Source of the DNA: an uncultured Bacteroidales bacterium
GTDB lineage: Bacteria > Bacteroidota > Bacteroidia > Bacteroidales > UBA932
Direction of reading: 5' to 3'
Assembly (NCBI GenBank): GCA_900316675.1
Contig: ONDR01000005.1
Coordinates: 4,321-68,320 of the forward strand
DNA: 64,000 nt
The notes beneath the pieces were generated by a model. That model saw only the letters and a program-made list of their open reading frames with translations, did not search any database and had not been told where the DNA came from. Shown piece by piece: positions 62,189 through 64,000 of the stretch. The position numbers were made by a program, and so were the translations under genes. Positions within the stretch are counted from its first letter, which is position 1. The number at the start of each line of letters is the position of its first letter.

Positions 62189-63129
62189 TTCCGGTCAGTA
62201 ATTTTGAATACTGCGGTCAGAGGGTAGTGGTCTCCAAGAGGTTTGCCGCTGTCTGACCGTTTGTATCCGCTCTTGTCCTTGCTGATAGAAGAGGGAACAA
62301 GCCGTTTTGCCGCCCCAGCCGGATTGATATACAGAATCTTGTCCAGGGACTCTCCGGACTTACCATGGAGCATAATCCATACGTCACCAACCTCGGCCCC
62401 GGCGTCCTGCAGCGGCTGGATGAATTCCCCGCTTACATTATCCCTGGAATAATAGCTGTTGGTGTCTCCGGCAATTATAATTGGAACCGTTCCCAGGTTT
62501 TCAAGAAGATAGTCCCGTAATTGCTGCCACTGCGTCAGCCTGGCCTCGCGGTCCGGTGCATCGGCCCCGGATTTTTCATCATCGCTGTCGCTGGCGTCCA
62601 TGTGCAAGTTAATGATTACAAGCTGGTTACCTGCCGCTGTGGTGACCTGATAGCGGCGGAAGCCTTTGGTTACCATTTCGTCCCAGGCGTGATCGAACTT
62701 GCCATAGCTCTTCTTCCACTTAGTGCGCCCAAGATAATTGCAGCCCACGCCATCCTTCTTCCAGAAAGCCCCCAGCCCGTCGCATTTAAAACTAAGGTCG
62801 AGGATATCCGTAATGCTGGTGAATATGCCTCCACTCCATGTATCGTGGTTGTATGAGGCATCAAGGCTGCTTTTAAGCTCGTCGTTATAGTTGAAGTTCT
62901 CCTGCACGGCGATAAAATCGCTTCCCTTGGCAGAGAGGAACTGGCTTATTTCTTTTGTGTACTTTTCTCCCGGCCCGTCCGGATTGACGGATATGGTAAC
63001 GATCTTCTTTGGAAGACCGTCTACGTTAACAGTTGTGATACGGAACTTTTCTGCATTGCTGTCTGTACTTTCTTTTGAACAGGCAAAGGCAATGCACGCA
63101 AGAAGCAATATTACCGCATACTTTCTCAC
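62185..63129 (-). CDS. Endonuclease/exonuclease/phosphatase family lipoprotein
   Basis: 314 residues with lipobox IAFAC. EEP/DNase I-like fold: AVQENFNYND (metal-binding Glu), VIINLHMDASDSDDE, IIAGDTNSYYSRD (GDxN) and LGDHYPLTAVF (catalytic His). It may act on nucleic acids, inositol phosphates or sphingolipids; the start overlaps the upstream nuclease stop by 4 bases, which favours nucleic acid breakdown at the cell surface. Specificity is not certain. Confidence 0.87.
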   Translation of the reverse strand: MRKYAVILLLACIAFACSKESTDSNAEKFRITTVNVDGLPKKIVTISVNPDGPGEKYTKEISQFLSAKGSDFIAVQENFNYNDELKSSLDASYNHDTWSGGIFTSITDILDLSFKCDGLGAFWKKDGVGCNYLGRTKWKKSYGKFDHAWDEMVTKGFRRYQVTTAAGNQLVIINLHMDASDSDDEKSGADAPDREARLTQWQQLRDYLLENLGTVPIIIAGDTNSYYSRDNVSGEFIQPLQDAGAEVGDVWIMLHGKSGESLDKILYINPAGAAKRLVPSSISKDKSGYKRSDSGKPLGDHYPLTAVFKITDRN

Positions 63130-64000
63130 AGTCCCCAGTCGCTTGCGCTGAAGGTAGTCTTAGGTGCGTTGGGAACGTTGGGGAAGTAGCTGAAGCCAGT
63201 AATCCTCTCCAAATCTGCGACGCTCATAAGTTCCTGGCTTGAAGGCCTCTGGCCCTTAAGATCGTTGGAATGAGCGCGAACGAAGGCGACGCACTGAATC
63301 TCAGATGCAGAGCAGTCCTTTAGCGCTTTGCCGCTGTTGCCGCTCTTTGTGCGCATCAAAAGATAATAGAACATGGTAGGGCAGGAAACATCTGTCCTTC
63401 CGCCAAAACTGATGGTCTTCTTGGTGGCTGATTTGCCGTAGGCGTCGGTGTAGTTTTCAAAGTAGCAACCAATCACTACGTACAGGGTGTCAGAGCATAC
63501 CTGCGTATCTACATAATCTTCCAGCAGGTTCCATCCGCCGCCACCGGTATTAAAGCCGCCTGACAGCTGCGGGGCGATGTTGCTGTAATAGAATACCTGC
63601 TCGTTTGTGGTGCGGGAAGCCGTGCGCTCTGCGCTGCCAAGCATATGACCTTTGTTGCAGCCGCCGCCGATGTCCTTGCTGTTATACTGTATGTCTCCCG
63701 GAATATCCGGATCCTTCTTGTAAGCATCTGAACGGCCTGAGCTGCCAACGTACATGCTATGGCGGGGTGCAGCTACCCAAACGGGGCAGTGGTGCTGTGC
63801 GCTGAAGCAAACGGTATAGTTGCGGGCATTCTTTCCGCTGACCTTAAGGTCTGTGTAGTGATATGCGTAGTACAAATCCTCATTGTTGGGATTGTACATA
63901 TAGTTGCCGCTGGTGGCGATTGTCATTACCGGAAGCTCATACCAGCCCTTTTGGTTGCCGGACGGGTTGACGGTGCCGCCAAGTGTGGCGAAGCTGATCG
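63126..64000 (-). CDS. DNA/RNA non-specific endonuclease, 5'-truncated by the window edge
   Basis: The frame is open past the ATG at 63926 to the right edge (residues ISFATLGGTVNPSG read in frame before it), so the N-terminal part is outside. NUC1/EndA-type His-Me finger: KDIGGGCNKGHMLGSAER (NKGH in place of DRGH) and YYSNIAPQLSGGFNTGGGG with the metal-site Asn. Short C-terminal ...FSASDWGL. Similar in the catalytic part to the nuclease domain of the 840-residue lipoprotein at 35.6-38.1 kb. It forms a coupled pair with the EEP nuclease. Confidence 0.88.
   Translation of the reverse strand, partial: ISFATLGGTVNPSGNQKGWYELPVMTIATSGNYMYNPNNEDLYYAYHYTDLKVSGKNARNYTVCFSAQHHCPVWVAAPRHSMYVGSSGRSDAYKKDPDIPGDIQYNSKDIGGGCNKGHMLGSAERTASRTTNEQVFYYSNIAPQLSGGFNTGGGGWNLLEDYVDTQVCSDTLYVVIGCYFENYTDAYGKSATKKTISFGGRTDVSCPTMFYYLLMRTKSGNSGKALKDCSASEIQCVAFVRAHSNDLKGQRPSSQELMSVADLERITGFSYFPNVPNAPKTTFSASDWGL

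Overview
The window is chromosomal DNA from a member of the Bacteroidales, probably a gut or rumen commensal. The evidence is two SusC/SusD pairs, an ECF sigma/FecR pair, BACON, DUF1735 and GLUG surface lipoproteins, a Bacteroidetes-type glycogen synthase-phosphorylase fusion, and promoters with the TAnnTTTG -7 element of this phylum (often with TTTG or TTG about 19-21 bases upstream). Start codons are often preceded by GAT or AT (GATATG), which helped choose starts. No rRNA, tRNA or CRISPR array was recognised. The genus cannot be fixed from the sequence; an uncultured lineage is likely.

Layout. 1-10.3 kb: glycogen/alpha-glucan operon (branching enzyme cut by the window edge, debranching enzyme, GT4 synthase-like enzyme, GH57 amylase, 1411-residue synthase-phosphorylase fusion). 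10.3-14.1 kb: housekeeping (ribF, greA, HIT protein, a thioredoxin-fold lipoprotein without its CXXC, tsaB). ribF carries an in-frame palindrome-rich insertion. 14.1-18.4 kb: AT-richer accessory cassette with a TPR/transmembrane/HTH regulator and three beta-barrel proteins, full of duplication scars. 18.4-23.4 kb: cvpA, ileS, a DksA-like protein and lspA. 23.4-23.7 kb: gene-free DNA with terminators, a perfect hairpin and 32-bp tandem repeats. 23.7-31 kb: minus-strand SusC/SusD pair, DUF2490 protein and CotH lipoprotein. 31-38.1 kb: GH125 mannosidase, a BACON/DUF5689 lipoprotein, a 50-residue peptide gene and a surface nuclease. 38.1-40.6 kb: MFS transporter and serB. 40.6-52.5 kb: ECF sigma, FecR, SusC (with STN), SusD, DUF1735-GLUG lipoprotein, TIG-NAGPA lipoprotein and a histidine-phosphatase/NAGPA fusion. 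52.5-57.5 kb: minus-strand arginine operon headed by a CoA-transferase. 57.5-58.1 kb: dense non-coding palindromes. 58.1-64 kb: cyclophilin, threonine aldolase, an SH3-like secreted protein, ridA, an SDR, and two secreted nucleases, the last cut by the right edge.

How the parts work together. The best candidate for a new system is the 40.6-52.5 kb locus. A trans-envelope sigma/anti-sigma switch would sense ligand through the SusC STN domain. SusCD and the DUF1735 and GLUG lipoproteins would bind the ligand. Two NAGPA (DUF2233) phosphodiester glycosidase domains, one fused to a histidine acid phosphatase, would uncap and then dephosphorylate a phosphodiester-linked sugar. The nearby GH125 alpha-mannosidase fits a phosphomannan or phosphorylated N-glycan target, but substrate and co-regulation are inference. 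The other notable signals are the palindromic insertion inside ribF and the collapsed duplicate of the 14-18 kb cassette.
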